Assembly: GCF_014836635.1 (NCBI RefSeq) | Contig: NZ_JACSQL010000002.1 | Span: 124,001-188,000 of the forward strand | DNA: 64,000 nt | Reading direction: 5' to 3' | Source of the DNA: Paenibacillus gallinarum | GTDB lineage: Bacteria > Bacillota > Bacilli > Paenibacillales > Paenibacillaceae | Part shown: positions 1-8,343 of the stretch, piece by piece | Position numbering within the stretch: the first letter of the stretch is position 1 | How the letters are laid out: each line of letters opens with the position of its first letter | Translations under genes and position numbers: made by a program | Notes under the pieces: generated by a model | Database searches by the model: none | The model's input: only the letters and a program-made list of their open reading frames with translations | What the model was told of the DNA's origin: nothing

Positions 1-2
1 AT

Positions 3-623
3 ACCCGAACATTTACTTCTGCGTTAACACGAACGTTCGAGCTGATGGCGAATGACCAAGCGATACTGGTAGGTGCGTTAAACAGCGGACTTCGAATTAA
101 CGGCAAGGATGTTCTTATGGAAGATTATCAAAACTGGTTTGCCTATCACGCTGTCGACATTTCTGCCTATCTCATCAGCGGCACTAATACGATTGAAATG
201 CCAGTATCCAAAACACCTGTGAATCGGTTGGAGTTGCTAACGTATAACAGGTCACGGGAGTTAACAAATTGGTCGTCAGTCTTAATGGAAGACGCAGTGG
301 AGTTTGAGGAAGATTCAGGCACCAGTAAAATGGGTCCTACCTGGAATCGCAGCACATTCGATCTTCCAGCAATTCCAGAGGATTTGAATCCTAAGCTGAA
401 GCTTCGTATGACCGGAATGAGCAAAGGTTATATACTTCTGAACGGCAAAAACCTTGGACGCTATTGGCAAATCGGGCCTCAGGAGGATTACAAAGTTCCA
501 ATGGCGTGGCTGAAACAGACGGGCAATGAGTTAATCTTGTTTGATGAAGAGGGCAGACGGCCAGATTCAGTACGTTTCTTATATGATGTGCAATCGAATC
601 AAAGCTGGAAAACATTAATTTAA
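3..623 (+). CDS. C-terminal part of a beta-galactosidase-like glycoside hydrolase (5' end outside window)
   Basis: The frame is open from base 3, so the gene begins upstream of the window and only about 206 C-terminal residues are visible. They form beta-sandwich sequence of the galactose-binding type found at the end of GH35-like beta-galactosidases. The segment GYILLNGKNLGRYWQIGPQ, followed by a VPxxWLK and NELILFDEEG pattern, is the recognisable signature. No catalytic residue lies in the visible part, so the GH family is a judgement from the tail alone; a GH2-type enzyme is possible. The gene runs in the same direction as the LacI regulator 60 bases downstream and probably belongs to the same glycan-degradation locus. 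Confidence 0.6.
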   Translation, partial: TRTFTSALTRTFELMANDQAILVGALNSGLRINGKDVLMEDYQNWFAYHAVDISAYLISGTNTIEMPVSKTPVNRLELLTYNRSRELTNWSSVLMEDAVEFEEDSGTSKMGPTWNRSTFDLPAIPEDLNPKLKLRMTGMSKGYILLNGKNLGRYWQIGPQEDYKVPMAWLKQTGNELILFDEEGRRPDSVRFLYDVQSNQSWKTLI

Positions 624-683
624 TTGTAATTTAGAGAGGATTTATAATAGGCTAATCGTGAAATCAGGAAGGAAGCGTTAGGC

Positions 684-1709
684 TTGAGACAGGTCACCAT
701 ATATGATATTGCAAAAGAAGCAAATGTATCGGTTTCAACTGTATCCCGGGTATTAAACGATACCGCGCCAGTAAAGAGATCTACTCGTGCCAAGATTGAA
801 GAAGTCATTCAAAAACACAATTTTCAGCCTAATGCGATGGCTAGAAGCCTGCTTACAAATGAAACGGGAATTATCGGTGTAATCGTTCCGGATCTTACCA
901 ATCCCTTTTTCCCTGAAGTATTCGCCGGAGCGGAAGAAGAGGCGCAGCAGTCGGGACATACATTCTTGCTTAGTAATACAATCGGCGATTATGCTAAGGA
1001 ATCGCAATATCTTAGTATTCTGCGAGAGAAGCGTGTGGACGGTATTATATTTTTGGGAGGAAGGATCAATTTAAAACACTGCGAAGAGCATCTAGTACAG
1101 GAGCTCGTGCAGTGTGCAAGCGTCATTCCGACTGTATTAGTCAATGGAGCTTTACGCAAAACCGACTTGGTTAGGGTAGTCACGGACGAGTCAGCAGGGA
1201 CTGCTCTTGCAGTCCGGCACTTGACCCTACTTGGACATAGAGAAATCGGCTTTATCGGAGGAGAAAGTCATATGACGACAACTTCCATCAAGTTACGGGC
1301 ATTCCGAAAGACGATGAAAGATGAGGGACTCGATGTTCGGGAGGAATGGTTACTACCCGACAGTTTTTCGATTGATTCGGGTAAGCGACAAATGCTGAAG
1401 CTCTTGGCGATGGAGGAGAGACCGACTGCCGTATTCTGTGTCAACGATTATACGGCGATTGGAGCAATTAAGGCAGCAACAGAGGCGGGTTTGTCGATTC
1501 CAGATGACATGTCTATTGTTGGGTTTGATGATATTCCGTTGGCGCATCATTTTATTCCGGAGCTAACTACTGTTTCCCAGCAGGCACATGAGCTGGGCAG
1601 AACGGCAGTTAAAGTGCTAAAAGCGATGATGAACAATGAAAAAGTGAAGAAGCTTACCTCGCTCGAGCCGCAGCTTATTATTCGGCAAAGCTCGGGACTT
1701 CGGAGTTGA
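684..1709 (+). CDS. LacI family transcriptional regulator
   Basis: This 341-residue protein opens with a typical LacI helix-turn-helix (residues 3-25: TIYDIAKEANVSVSTVSRVLN) and hinge (about 45-57, ending in AMARSLLTNET). A periplasmic-binding-protein-like effector domain follows (about 60-335). The start is TTG at 684, preceded by AGGAAGGAAG about nine bases upstream. Proteins of this family bind palindromic operators and respond to sugars. Lying between a galactosidase-type gene and the large importer operon, it is the obvious candidate repressor of one or both. The inducer cannot be read from the sequence. Confidence 0.93.
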   Translation: MRQVTIYDIAKEANVSVSTVSRVLNDTAPVKRSTRAKIEEVIQKHNFQPNAMARSLLTNETGIIGVIVPDLTNPFFPEVFAGAEEEAQQSGHTFLLSNTIGDYAKESQYLSILREKRVDGIIFLGGRINLKHCEEHLVQELVQCASVIPTVLVNGALRKTDLVRVVTDESAGTALAVRHLTLLGHREIGFIGGESHMTTTSIKLRAFRKTMKDEGLDVREEWLLPDSFSIDSGKRQMLKLLAMEERPTAVFCVNDYTAIGAIKAATEAGLSIPDDMSIVGFDDIPLAHHFIPELTTVSQQAHELGRTAVKVLKAMMNNEKVKKLTSLEPQLIIRQSSGLRS

Positions 1710-1755
1710 TAAGTCTTCTACAGCACTCTCATAAAAGTGAAATTCTTTTTATAAG

Positions 1756-1788
1756 AGCAGCATCCGAAATGTTGGGTTGCTGCTTTTT
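1756..1788 (+). terminator. Intrinsic terminator after the lacI-type gene
   Basis: The 7 bp stem AGCAGCA/TGCTGCT (1756-1762 with 1778-1784) is followed directly by a T run at 1784-1788. It separates the regulator gene from the following operon. Confidence 0.75.
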
Positions 1789-1896
1789 AGCGTGCTGAAA
1801 TATTCCCATACTTGAATAATTATTATTCTGGTGAACGGACTAAAATGTTGAAATGTAATTTGAGGAGTGTTAGAAAAAAAGAAACAAATTGTAATA

Positions 1897-1925
1897 TTGA
1901 CCAAATAATGGAATAAGGATATAAT
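1897..1925 (+). promoter_or_regulatory. Sigma-A type promoter of the importer/GH operon
   Basis: TTGACC (1897-1902), a 17-base spacer and a perfect TATAAT (1920-1925). This is the only strong promoter seen in the 358-base gap 1710-2067. It implies a 5' leader of about 135 bases before the first gene. A dyad lies immediately downstream of the -10. Confidence 0.75.
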
Positions 1926-1930
1926 GAAAT

Positions 1931-1947
1931 GGGTTTCATGAAAACCC
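1931..1947. promoter_or_regulatory. Operator-like dyad at the transcription start
   Basis: TTTCATGAAA (1934-1943) is a perfect 10 bp palindrome. The flanks GGG and ACCC extend it to an imperfect 17-base dyad. It lies 6-22 bases after the -10 box, where a repressor would block initiation. The LacI-type protein encoded upstream is the likely binder. The centre is CATG, not the CG usual for LacI-family sites, so the pairing is an inference. Confidence 0.45.
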
Positions 1948-2067
1948 TTACATAATCTAATTTACGCGAAAGATGCACTGTTTTTGGGGGGAGGATAGAA
2001 GCAATTTTTTAACCGAACCGTCTTGTTTGCATTCGTTTAATCATCCATTAAGGGGAGTGGGTTTAAC

Positions 2068-3459
2068 GTGAAACAGTTGAAACCGATGTTGATTGTTTTT
2101 TTATTAGCTGTGTTGATGATTATGACTGCATGCAGCGGCAACAACGGGGGAGATACACCGGAAGTTCAGACTCCGGAACCCGAGGCTCCAGTCGTAACGC
2201 AGGCTCCAACCGAAGAGCCTGAACCGGCTGCCCCAGATTTGGGAGGCAGAGAGATTCGCATTTCGCATTGGTGGGATGCAACACCAGCAGGAGATTCGGA
2301 AGCGGATGAACTGGCCCGGGAAAGAATTAAAAAGGTAGAAGAGAAATACAACGTCAAAATTAAATACCTAAACACGGAATATTGGTCGACTTCTGAGAAG
2401 CTGTCGTCTTCTGTTATGGCTAACGATCCATTTGCAGAAATCGTTCGTCTGCCTGACGGATTCATCTGGGGACTGATGAACGGCGGATTCTTAATGCCAT
2501 TGGAAGATTACCTGAAAGATACGCGCGTTGCTCAAGACGTAATTGATTCAATGCGTTTTGGCGGCGAGCATGTATACGGACTTGAAAGCTGGTATAACCC
2601 GAATGACTCGGGCATGTTCTACAATAAACGCATCTTCAAGGAAGCTGGTTTAGAAGATCCTCAACAATTGATGGATAAGGATAACTGGAACTGGACGACA
2701 ATGCTGGATGCTGCGAAGAAACTGACTGTAGACAATAATGGTGATGGTAAAGTGGACCAACATGGTCTGGCTGGAGCACATTATGTTATCTCAGAATTGT
2801 TGATCGCAAGTAACGGCGGACGTATCTTCGATGAAGCCACCAAGAAAGTAGTATTTGACTCTCCGCAAGCCATAGAAGCTCTTAACTTCGAATACGATCT
2901 GTACAACACTCACAAAGTTATTAAAGAAAATGAAGGAAATGACTGGGAAGATCCAGCAAAATATTTCGCGGAAGGCAAGATTGCGATGTATCCAGGCGGA
3001 ATATGGGAAATCGAAGGACGTCTGACAGATAAAATGCAAGATGAATGGGGTTATGTCTACTTCCCTAAATCACCTAGCTCATCATCCTATTCAGATCCGA
3101 TCGGACAAACCGCTTCTTATGTCATTCCTAAAGGCGTTAAGGATGCAGAAGTTATCGTGAAAATTTGGGAGGAACTGCAGGATTTTGATAATTGGGAATC
3201 CAACCGCCAACTTTCGCTTGAAAATGTGCTCCCGGACGAAACCTCGATCGCTAATGCGATGAATGAAGATGGCAAGGTACAGCGAGTATTTGGCGGACGC
3301 TTCGGCGGCCTAGGTGTTAAAGATCAACTCGACTCCGTGACAGGCAAGTTTGTTAAAGGTGAAATTACGCCATCAACGGGTGTCGCTCAAGTGATTGGAC
3401 CCGCACAAGCGGCTGCTGACAAAGTGCTGAGCGGCGAGATTGAAGATAAGAAAGAGTAG
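2068..3459 (+). CDS. Sugar ABC transporter substrate-binding lipoprotein
   Basis: This 463-residue extracellular solute-binding protein starts at GTG 2068 with a good GGGGAGTGG site. It has a lipoprotein signal peptide ending in the lipobox MTAC (Cys22). A Glu/Pro/Thr-rich tether (about 28-55) leads to a family 1 type sugar-binding domain (about 60-460). A calcium-loop-like DNNGDGKVDQHG lies near residue 218. It would capture an oligosaccharide and pass it to a permease pair encoded downstream. It is the first gene after the strong promoter at 1897-1925. It is only about half the length of the second binding protein that follows. Confidence 0.9.
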   Translation: MKQLKPMLIVFLLAVLMIMTACSGNNGGDTPEVQTPEPEAPVVTQAPTEEPEPAAPDLGGREIRISHWWDATPAGDSEADELARERIKKVEEKYNVKIKYLNTEYWSTSEKLSSSVMANDPFAEIVRLPDGFIWGLMNGGFLMPLEDYLKDTRVAQDVIDSMRFGGEHVYGLESWYNPNDSGMFYNKRIFKEAGLEDPQQLMDKDNWNWTTMLDAAKKLTVDNNGDGKVDQHGLAGAHYVISELLIASNGGRIFDEATKKVVFDSPQAIEALNFEYDLYNTHKVIKENEGNDWEDPAKYFAEGKIAMYPGGIWEIEGRLTDKMQDEWGYVYFPKSPSSSSYSDPIGQTASYVIPKGVKDAEVIVKIWEELQDFDNWESNRQLSLENVLPDETSIANAMNEDGKVQRVFGGRFGGLGVKDQLDSVTGKFVKGEITPSTGVAQVIGPAQAAADKVLSGEIEDKKE

Positions 3460-3486
3460 ATTCAAAAAGACTTATATGTAAAAAAG

Positions 3487-3526
3487 CAGCCTGTCCGGTT
3501 TTCTGGCTATGAAGATCGGCGGGCTG
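3487..3526 (+). other. Intercistronic hairpin between the two binding-protein genes
   Basis: CAGCC pairs with GGCTG and the stem continues through several further pairs including two G-U. There is no T run, so it is more likely an mRNA-stabilising or partial-readthrough element than a full terminator. It could favour higher expression of the first binding protein, but this is an inference. Confidence 0.4.
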
Positions 3527-3568
3527 ACAAAATAAAGATTCCGCTAGTTTGCAAAAGGGGGATATTAG

Positions 3569-6493
3569 GTGAAAATCGCCTTTTCCAGAATGACCGTCTC
3601 ATGGCTGATTCTCATCACTATGCTGATCTCGATATTGGTTTTCCCTATACCTCAGTCTAGCGCGTCTAGTACTGGAACCGCAGCAAATACAGAAGCCGAT
3701 TCACTCATCGACCAGAACTCTTTGACAGCTACTTTGGATAACAGCTACGACCAATATTTGGAGCAGTACAAAAATGAAGACCGGCCGAGTGGCGAGATTG
3801 TGATCCAAGGAGCGGACTATACAAACGCTAATGAAATGAAACCTGAAATCGTAAACGAATTAGGTGGACTAGCGGGTGATTTCGTCAAGACGGGGGAAAG
3901 TGGCTCCATTAGCTGGGAACTTGATGTACCGAAATCGGGCTTATATCATATCGCCGTTCGTTATTTTCCGATAGAAGGAAAAAGCTCGGCAATCGAAAGG
4001 GAATTGTTGATTGACGGAGTACTTCCATTCTCCAGTGCTAAAAACCTTACTTTTCACCGGGTATGGAAAAACGAGAGCGAGCAAATCGCACAAGATAACA
4101 GGAACAATGAGCTGCGCCCTCGGCAAGTCGAATCACCGATATGGCAAGAATCGCTGCTTAGAGATACAGAAGGATATTACGAAGAACCATATATGTTCCA
4201 TTTCTCGGCAGGTAAACATACGTTGACATTCGTCTCTTCCAGAGAACCGGTGGCACTCGATTACATCAAATTGTTCCAATATGATATGCCTGCTGCTTAC
4301 GAAGAGGTGAAGGCGGGCTATGACTCTAAAGGTTATAAAGAGACAAGCGGTCATTTGATTAAAGTTCAGGGTGAGAGTGCTTCTTACAAATCTTCTCCGA
4401 CTTTATATCCCATTCCCGATCGTTCCAGTCCGTCTACAGAACCTTACGACGTGTCGAAGATCAGAATGAATACGATCGGAGGAAATAATTGGAGATTACC
4501 AGGCCAATGGATATCCTGGGAAATTGAAGCACCGGAGGATGGATTATACCGAATTGCTCTTAAGAGCAGACAAGAATTGCTTCGGGGAATTTACTCTACA
4601 CGCTCACTATGGATTGATGGAGAAATCCCGTTTAAGGAAATGATGCAAATTCCGTTTCATTACGACTCGGATTGGCAGATGAATGTACTCGGCAACGAGG
4701 AAGAGCCCTATTTATTCTATTTGACTAAGGGGAAGCATGAGCTGAAATTTGAGGTCAGTTTAGGTGCAGTTGCACCTTTGATTCGCCAAGTAGAAGCAAG
4801 TGTCCTCGAAATTAATGCGATGTATCGAAAAATCTTGATGATTACCGGTAATGTTCCAGATCCTCACCGAGATTATCAATTAAATAAGCAAATTCCCGAC
4901 ATGGTTGAAGTGTTTAAGAAACAAAGCGACATTTTATATGGTGTGTCGGAAGAGTTAGTACGTCTAACGGGTGAAAAGAGCGATAAAACCGCTGTCCTGA
5001 ACAAAACAGCTTATCAGCTTGCAGATTTGGCGGCAAAACCAGAATCCGTTCAGAAGAGGCTTAATCAATTCAAAATCAATGTAGGCAGCGTCGGTGCTTG
5101 GCTTCTCGAGGTTAGAGAACAGCCGCTTGAAATCGATTACTTAATTCTTGCATCATCTGACGAAAAGCTGCCTAAAGCAAATTCTTCTTTTGGTAAAAAG
5201 ATGGTACACGAGGTATCGTCCTTTTTCACTTCCTTTTTTGAAGATTACAATACGATCGGAAACACGGCCGAAGATGAAGAGTCCATAACGGTATGGATCG
5301 GAACCGGGCGTGATCAGGCACAAGTGCTGAAAGCAATGATTGATGATACGTTTACACCGCTTAGCGGAATTAGTGTGAATCTGAAGTTGGTCAATCAGGA
5401 TGTACTTCTTCGTGCATCGCTCGCGGGGGAAGGCCCCGACGTGGGTATGCAGGTCGGAAACGATGTGCCGGTCAATTTTGGTATGCGGAATGCAGCGGAG
5501 GATTTAACGAAATTCCCAGACTACGAGACGGTTATAAAACAGTTCAGAGAAAGTGCAACAGTTCCTTATCAATTTGAGGGTGAAGTATTTGGTTTGCCTG
5601 AGCAGCAAATCTTTAATATGCTCTTTTACCGAAAAGATATTTTGGAGGAGCTGAATTTGGACCCACCGCAAACGTGGGAGGATGTATACGCGCTGATCCC
5701 AGTTCTGCAGAAAAACCATATGGATTTTGCTCTTCCACTTGCTCAATCGACAGGTGTACCCGTGCTTGAGGCAAACCGTGCTTTTGCAATGATGCTGTAT
5801 CAGATGGACGGATCCTTTTACCTCAACAACGGTGCCAAAAGCGGTCTAGATACGGAGATTGGACTCAGCGCCTTCAAGAAATGGACCGACTTCTATACGA
5901 GTTACAAGCTACCCTTGATTTTTGATTTTCCAATGCGGTTTCGTACTGGTGAAATGCCGATTGGGATTCAGGATTACACCTTTTACAACTATTTGACCGT
6001 GTCCGCGCCTGAAATTAAAGGGCTATGGGAATTCATTCCGGTTCCGGGTTTAAAGCAGGCCGATGGAACAATTCGGCGTGATGTCGCTAGCAGTGGAACA
6101 TCTACCATTATGCTCAAGGGAGCGAAGAACAAGGAAGCGGCATGGGAGTTCATGAAATGGTGGGTAAGCAAGGACGCTCAGGTACGATACGGTAGAGAAA
6201 TGGAAGGACTGATGGGCGCCGCAGCACGTTATCCAACAGCCAATATTGAAGCACTTAAGGAACTGCCATGGCCGGCTCGTGATTATAAGAATCTGGAAGA
6301 GCAATGGCAATGGGTAAAGGGTGTACCAGAAGTGCCGGGCGGTTACTTCACAGGAAGGCATCTGGACAATGCGCTTCGTGAAGTGATTAACAATGGTACA
6401 AACACGGCCGATGCCCTTTATGACTATGTACAGGAAATCGACTATGAAATCATGGAAAAACGTAACGAGTTCAAGTTGGATGGTCAGGACTAG
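3569..6493 (+). CDS. Large multidomain ABC substrate-binding protein with two N-terminal beta-sandwich modules
   Basis: This 974-residue exported protein starts at GTG 3569 after GGGGGAT. An N-terminal hydrophobic segment (about 10-28) is followed by a Ser/Ala-rich stretch with no lipobox cysteine. Two related carbohydrate-binding-like modules follow, about 76-240 and 264-410; each has a WxxxxPxxGLYxIA pattern and a late KHxLxF strand. A helical linker (about 415-560) leads to a family 1 solute-binding domain (about 572-965) with PQTWEDVYALIPVL and a tryptophan-rich end. It is roughly twice the normal length for a solute-binding protein. The extra modules may hold a polymer while the C-terminal domain feeds the adjacent permeases; that division of labour is inferred. 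Confidence 0.85.
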   Translation: MKIAFSRMTVSWLILITMLISILVFPIPQSSASSTGTAANTEADSLIDQNSLTATLDNSYDQYLEQYKNEDRPSGEIVIQGADYTNANEMKPEIVNELGGLAGDFVKTGESGSISWELDVPKSGLYHIAVRYFPIEGKSSAIERELLIDGVLPFSSAKNLTFHRVWKNESEQIAQDNRNNELRPRQVESPIWQESLLRDTEGYYEEPYMFHFSAGKHTLTFVSSREPVALDYIKLFQYDMPAAYEEVKAGYDSKGYKETSGHLIKVQGESASYKSSPTLYPIPDRSSPSTEPYDVSKIRMNTIGGNNWRLPGQWISWEIEAPEDGLYRIALKSRQELLRGIYSTRSLWIDGEIPFKEMMQIPFHYDSDWQMNVLGNEEEPYLFYLTKGKHELKFEVSLGAVAPLIRQVEASVLEINAMYRKILMITGNVPDPHRDYQLNKQIPDMVEVFKKQSDILYGVSEELVRLTGEKSDKTAVLNKTAYQLADLAAKPESVQKRLNQFKINVGSVGAWLLEVREQPLEIDYLILASSDEKLPKANSSFGKKMVHEVSSFFTSFFEDYNTIGNTAEDEESITVWIGTGRDQAQVLKAMIDDTFTPLSGISVNLKLVNQDVLLRASLAGEGPDVGMQVGNDVPVNFGMRNAAEDLTKFPDYETVIKQFRESATVPYQFEGEVFGLPEQQIFNMLFYRKDILEELNLDPPQTWEDVYALIPVLQKNHMDFALPLAQSTGVPVLEANRAFAMMLYQMDGSFYLNNGAKSGLDTEIGLSAFKKWTDFYTSYKLPLIFDFPMRFRTGEMPIGIQDYTFYNYLTVSAPEIKGLWEFIPVPGLKQADGTIRRDVASSGTSTIMLKGAKNKEAAWEFMKWWVSKDAQVRYGREMEGLMGAAARYPTANIEALKELPWPARDYKNLEEQWQWVKGVPEVPGGYFTGRHLDNALREVINNGTNTADALYDYVQEIDYEIMEKRNEFKLDGQD

Positions 6494-6505
6494 GGAGGGT
6501 CTCTT

Positions 6506-7471
6506 TTGCCAAAAACGAAAATAGCTGCCGAGATGATGATGCAGCCGAATGGTCGCCCTGTCCGGTTGCAAGGGAAGTGGAAGTTATTCGTCAAGGACAT
6601 AAAACGGGATCGGCATGCGTACGTCCTGCTAGCTCCTTATGTTTTGTTGTTCATGTTGTTTACCGTGCTTCCGGTCGTTATATCTATCTTTTTCAGTTTT
6701 ACGAGTTTTAATATGCTGGAGTCTCCGAGCTGGGTGGGCTGGGAGAACTATTCCAAGCTGTTATGGAACGATGATGTATTCCTGATTGGGCTTAAAAATA
6801 CGATGATCTTTGCCGTTATTACGGGACCGGTCAGCTATATTGCCTGTTTCGTCTTTGCCTGGCTTATTAATGAACTTAAACCGAAGGTTAGGGCATTTAT
6901 GACGCTCGTTTTTTTCGCACCGTCGATATCAGGAAACGTATTTTTTATATGGCAAATTATTTTTTCAGGTGATTCGTACGGCATTATGAATGGATTGCTG
7001 ATGAAGATTGGGGTGATCTACGAGCCGATTTTATGGCTTCAAGATACGAAATACATGCTCGCGATCATTATTATCGTTCAATTATGGCTGAGTCTCGGAA
7101 CCAGCTTTCTGGCATTTATTGCTGGTTTGCAGACGGTTGATCGGACGCTGTACGAGGCGGGGGCGGTAGATGGAATCAAAAACCGCTGGCAAGAGGTTTG
7201 GTTTATTACACTACCTTCGATGCGGCCTCAATTGATGTTTGGTGCCGTAATCCAGATTACAGCTTCCCTTGCCGTAGCAGACGTCGCAATGGCTTTAGCA
7301 GGTTTTCCAAGCGTGCAGTATGGAGCTCATACGGTCGTTACCCACTTGGTCGATTATGGCACGATTCGTTTTGAAATGGGTTATGCGTCCGCCATTGCTA
7401 CCGTACTGTTTGTACTGATGCTAGGCTCGAATCTGATTATTCAAAAGTTGCTGAAGAGGGTGGGGGAATAG
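6506..7471 (+). CDS. Carbohydrate ABC transporter permease, MalF/UgpA type
   Basis: This 321-residue inner-membrane protein has about six transmembrane segments. The cytoplasmic EAA loop reads EAGAVDGIKNRWQEVWFITL (about 217-236), the contact site for the ATPase. The start is TTG 6506, 13 bases after the preceding stop, with GGGAGGG upstream. It pairs with the permease that begins five bases after its stop. No ATP-binding subunit is encoded nearby, so a shared MsmX-like ATPase elsewhere is expected, as known for many Bacillales sugar importers. Confidence 0.92.
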   Translation: MPKTKIAAEMMMQPNGRPVRLQGKWKLFVKDIKRDRHAYVLLAPYVLLFMLFTVLPVVISIFFSFTSFNMLESPSWVGWENYSKLLWNDDVFLIGLKNTMIFAVITGPVSYIACFVFAWLINELKPKVRAFMTLVFFAPSISGNVFFIWQIIFSGDSYGIMNGLLMKIGVIYEPILWLQDTKYMLAIIIIVQLWLSLGTSFLAFIAGLQTVDRTLYEAGAVDGIKNRWQEVWFITLPSMRPQLMFGAVIQITASLAVADVAMALAGFPSVQYGAHTVVTHLVDYGTIRFEMGYASAIATVLFVLMLGSNLIIQKLLKRVGE

Positions 7472-7475
7472 CTAG

Positions 7476-8339
7476 ATGAAACTCTCTCTACGTCTTGAAA
7501 AAAAGTTGAACCGCTCCTGGCAAGTAGATCTCTTGCTATTCCTTTTACTTGGTTTGTTTGGTGCTTTTATGGCGTTACCGTTGATCTATGTCATTAATAA
7601 TGCATTTAAACCGCTAGATGAGTTGTTCGTATTCCCGCCTACGCTGTTTGTGAGAAATGCGACACTCGATAACTTTCTGGATTTGTTTCAAGTGATGAAA
7701 AGCTCTTGGGTCCCATTTTCAAGATATATTTTCAATACGTTCTTTATAACGGCGGTAGGGACTGCAGGACATATTCTGCTCGCTTCGGCGGCAGCTTACC
7801 CGCTGGCTAAGATCAAATTCCGTGGTCATAAAGTATTGTTTACGCTTATTGTTCTTTCGTTGATGTTTTCTCCGCATGTAACGGCTATTCCAAACTATAT
7901 GATCATGTCTGTCTTGGGATGGATTGATTCATATCAGGCTGTTATTGTTCCGGCGTTCGCATATCCACTTGGCTTGTATTTGATGAAGCAGTTTATGGAG
8001 CAAATACCTGATGCACTGCTCGAAGCTGCCAAGATTGACGGAGCTAGTGAATACCGTATTTTCTGGCGGATTGTCATGCCGCTCGTTAAGCCAGCTTGGT
8101 TGACACTACTCATTCTGATGATGCAAATACTGTGGGGAACAGATGGAGGCAGTTTTATTTACAGCGAGCAGCTTAAGACGATGCACTATGCGATGGGGCA
8201 AATCGTTCAAGGCGGTATTGCCCGCGCAGGGGTGGGAGCCGCAGTTGCAGTAATTATAATGACGGTGCCGATCGTAACGTTTATTTTGTCACAAAGCAAT
8301 GTGATTCACACGATGGCTTCGTCCGGAATGAAGGACTAA
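7476..8339 (+). CDS. Carbohydrate ABC transporter permease, MalG/UgpE type
   Basis: This 287-residue protein has six predicted membrane spans. Its EAA loop reads EAAKIDGASEYRIFWRIVMP near residue 183. It follows the MalF-type gene with a four-base gap, so the two are translated from one message and form the first permease heterodimer of the locus. An unusual feature is a long Met/Trp/Gly-rich stretch after the EAA loop (MMQILWGTDGGSF), where most MalG proteins have a shorter turn. Confidence 0.92.
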   Translation: MKLSLRLEKKLNRSWQVDLLLFLLLGLFGAFMALPLIYVINNAFKPLDELFVFPPTLFVRNATLDNFLDLFQVMKSSWVPFSRYIFNTFFITAVGTAGHILLASAAAYPLAKIKFRGHKVLFTLIVLSLMFSPHVTAIPNYMIMSVLGWIDSYQAVIVPAFAYPLGLYLMKQFMEQIPDALLEAAKIDGASEYRIFWRIVMPLVKPAWLTLLILMMQILWGTDGGSFIYSEQLKTMHYAMGQIVQGGIARAGVGAAVAVIIMTVPIVTFILSQSNVIHTMASSGMKD

Positions 8340-8343
8340 AGCG

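Noticed and set aside
6050..6571. 173-codon reading frame on the minus strand
   Set aside because: It lies antisense to the large binding-protein gene and the following permease start, has no ribosome-binding site and has no recognisable protein pattern.
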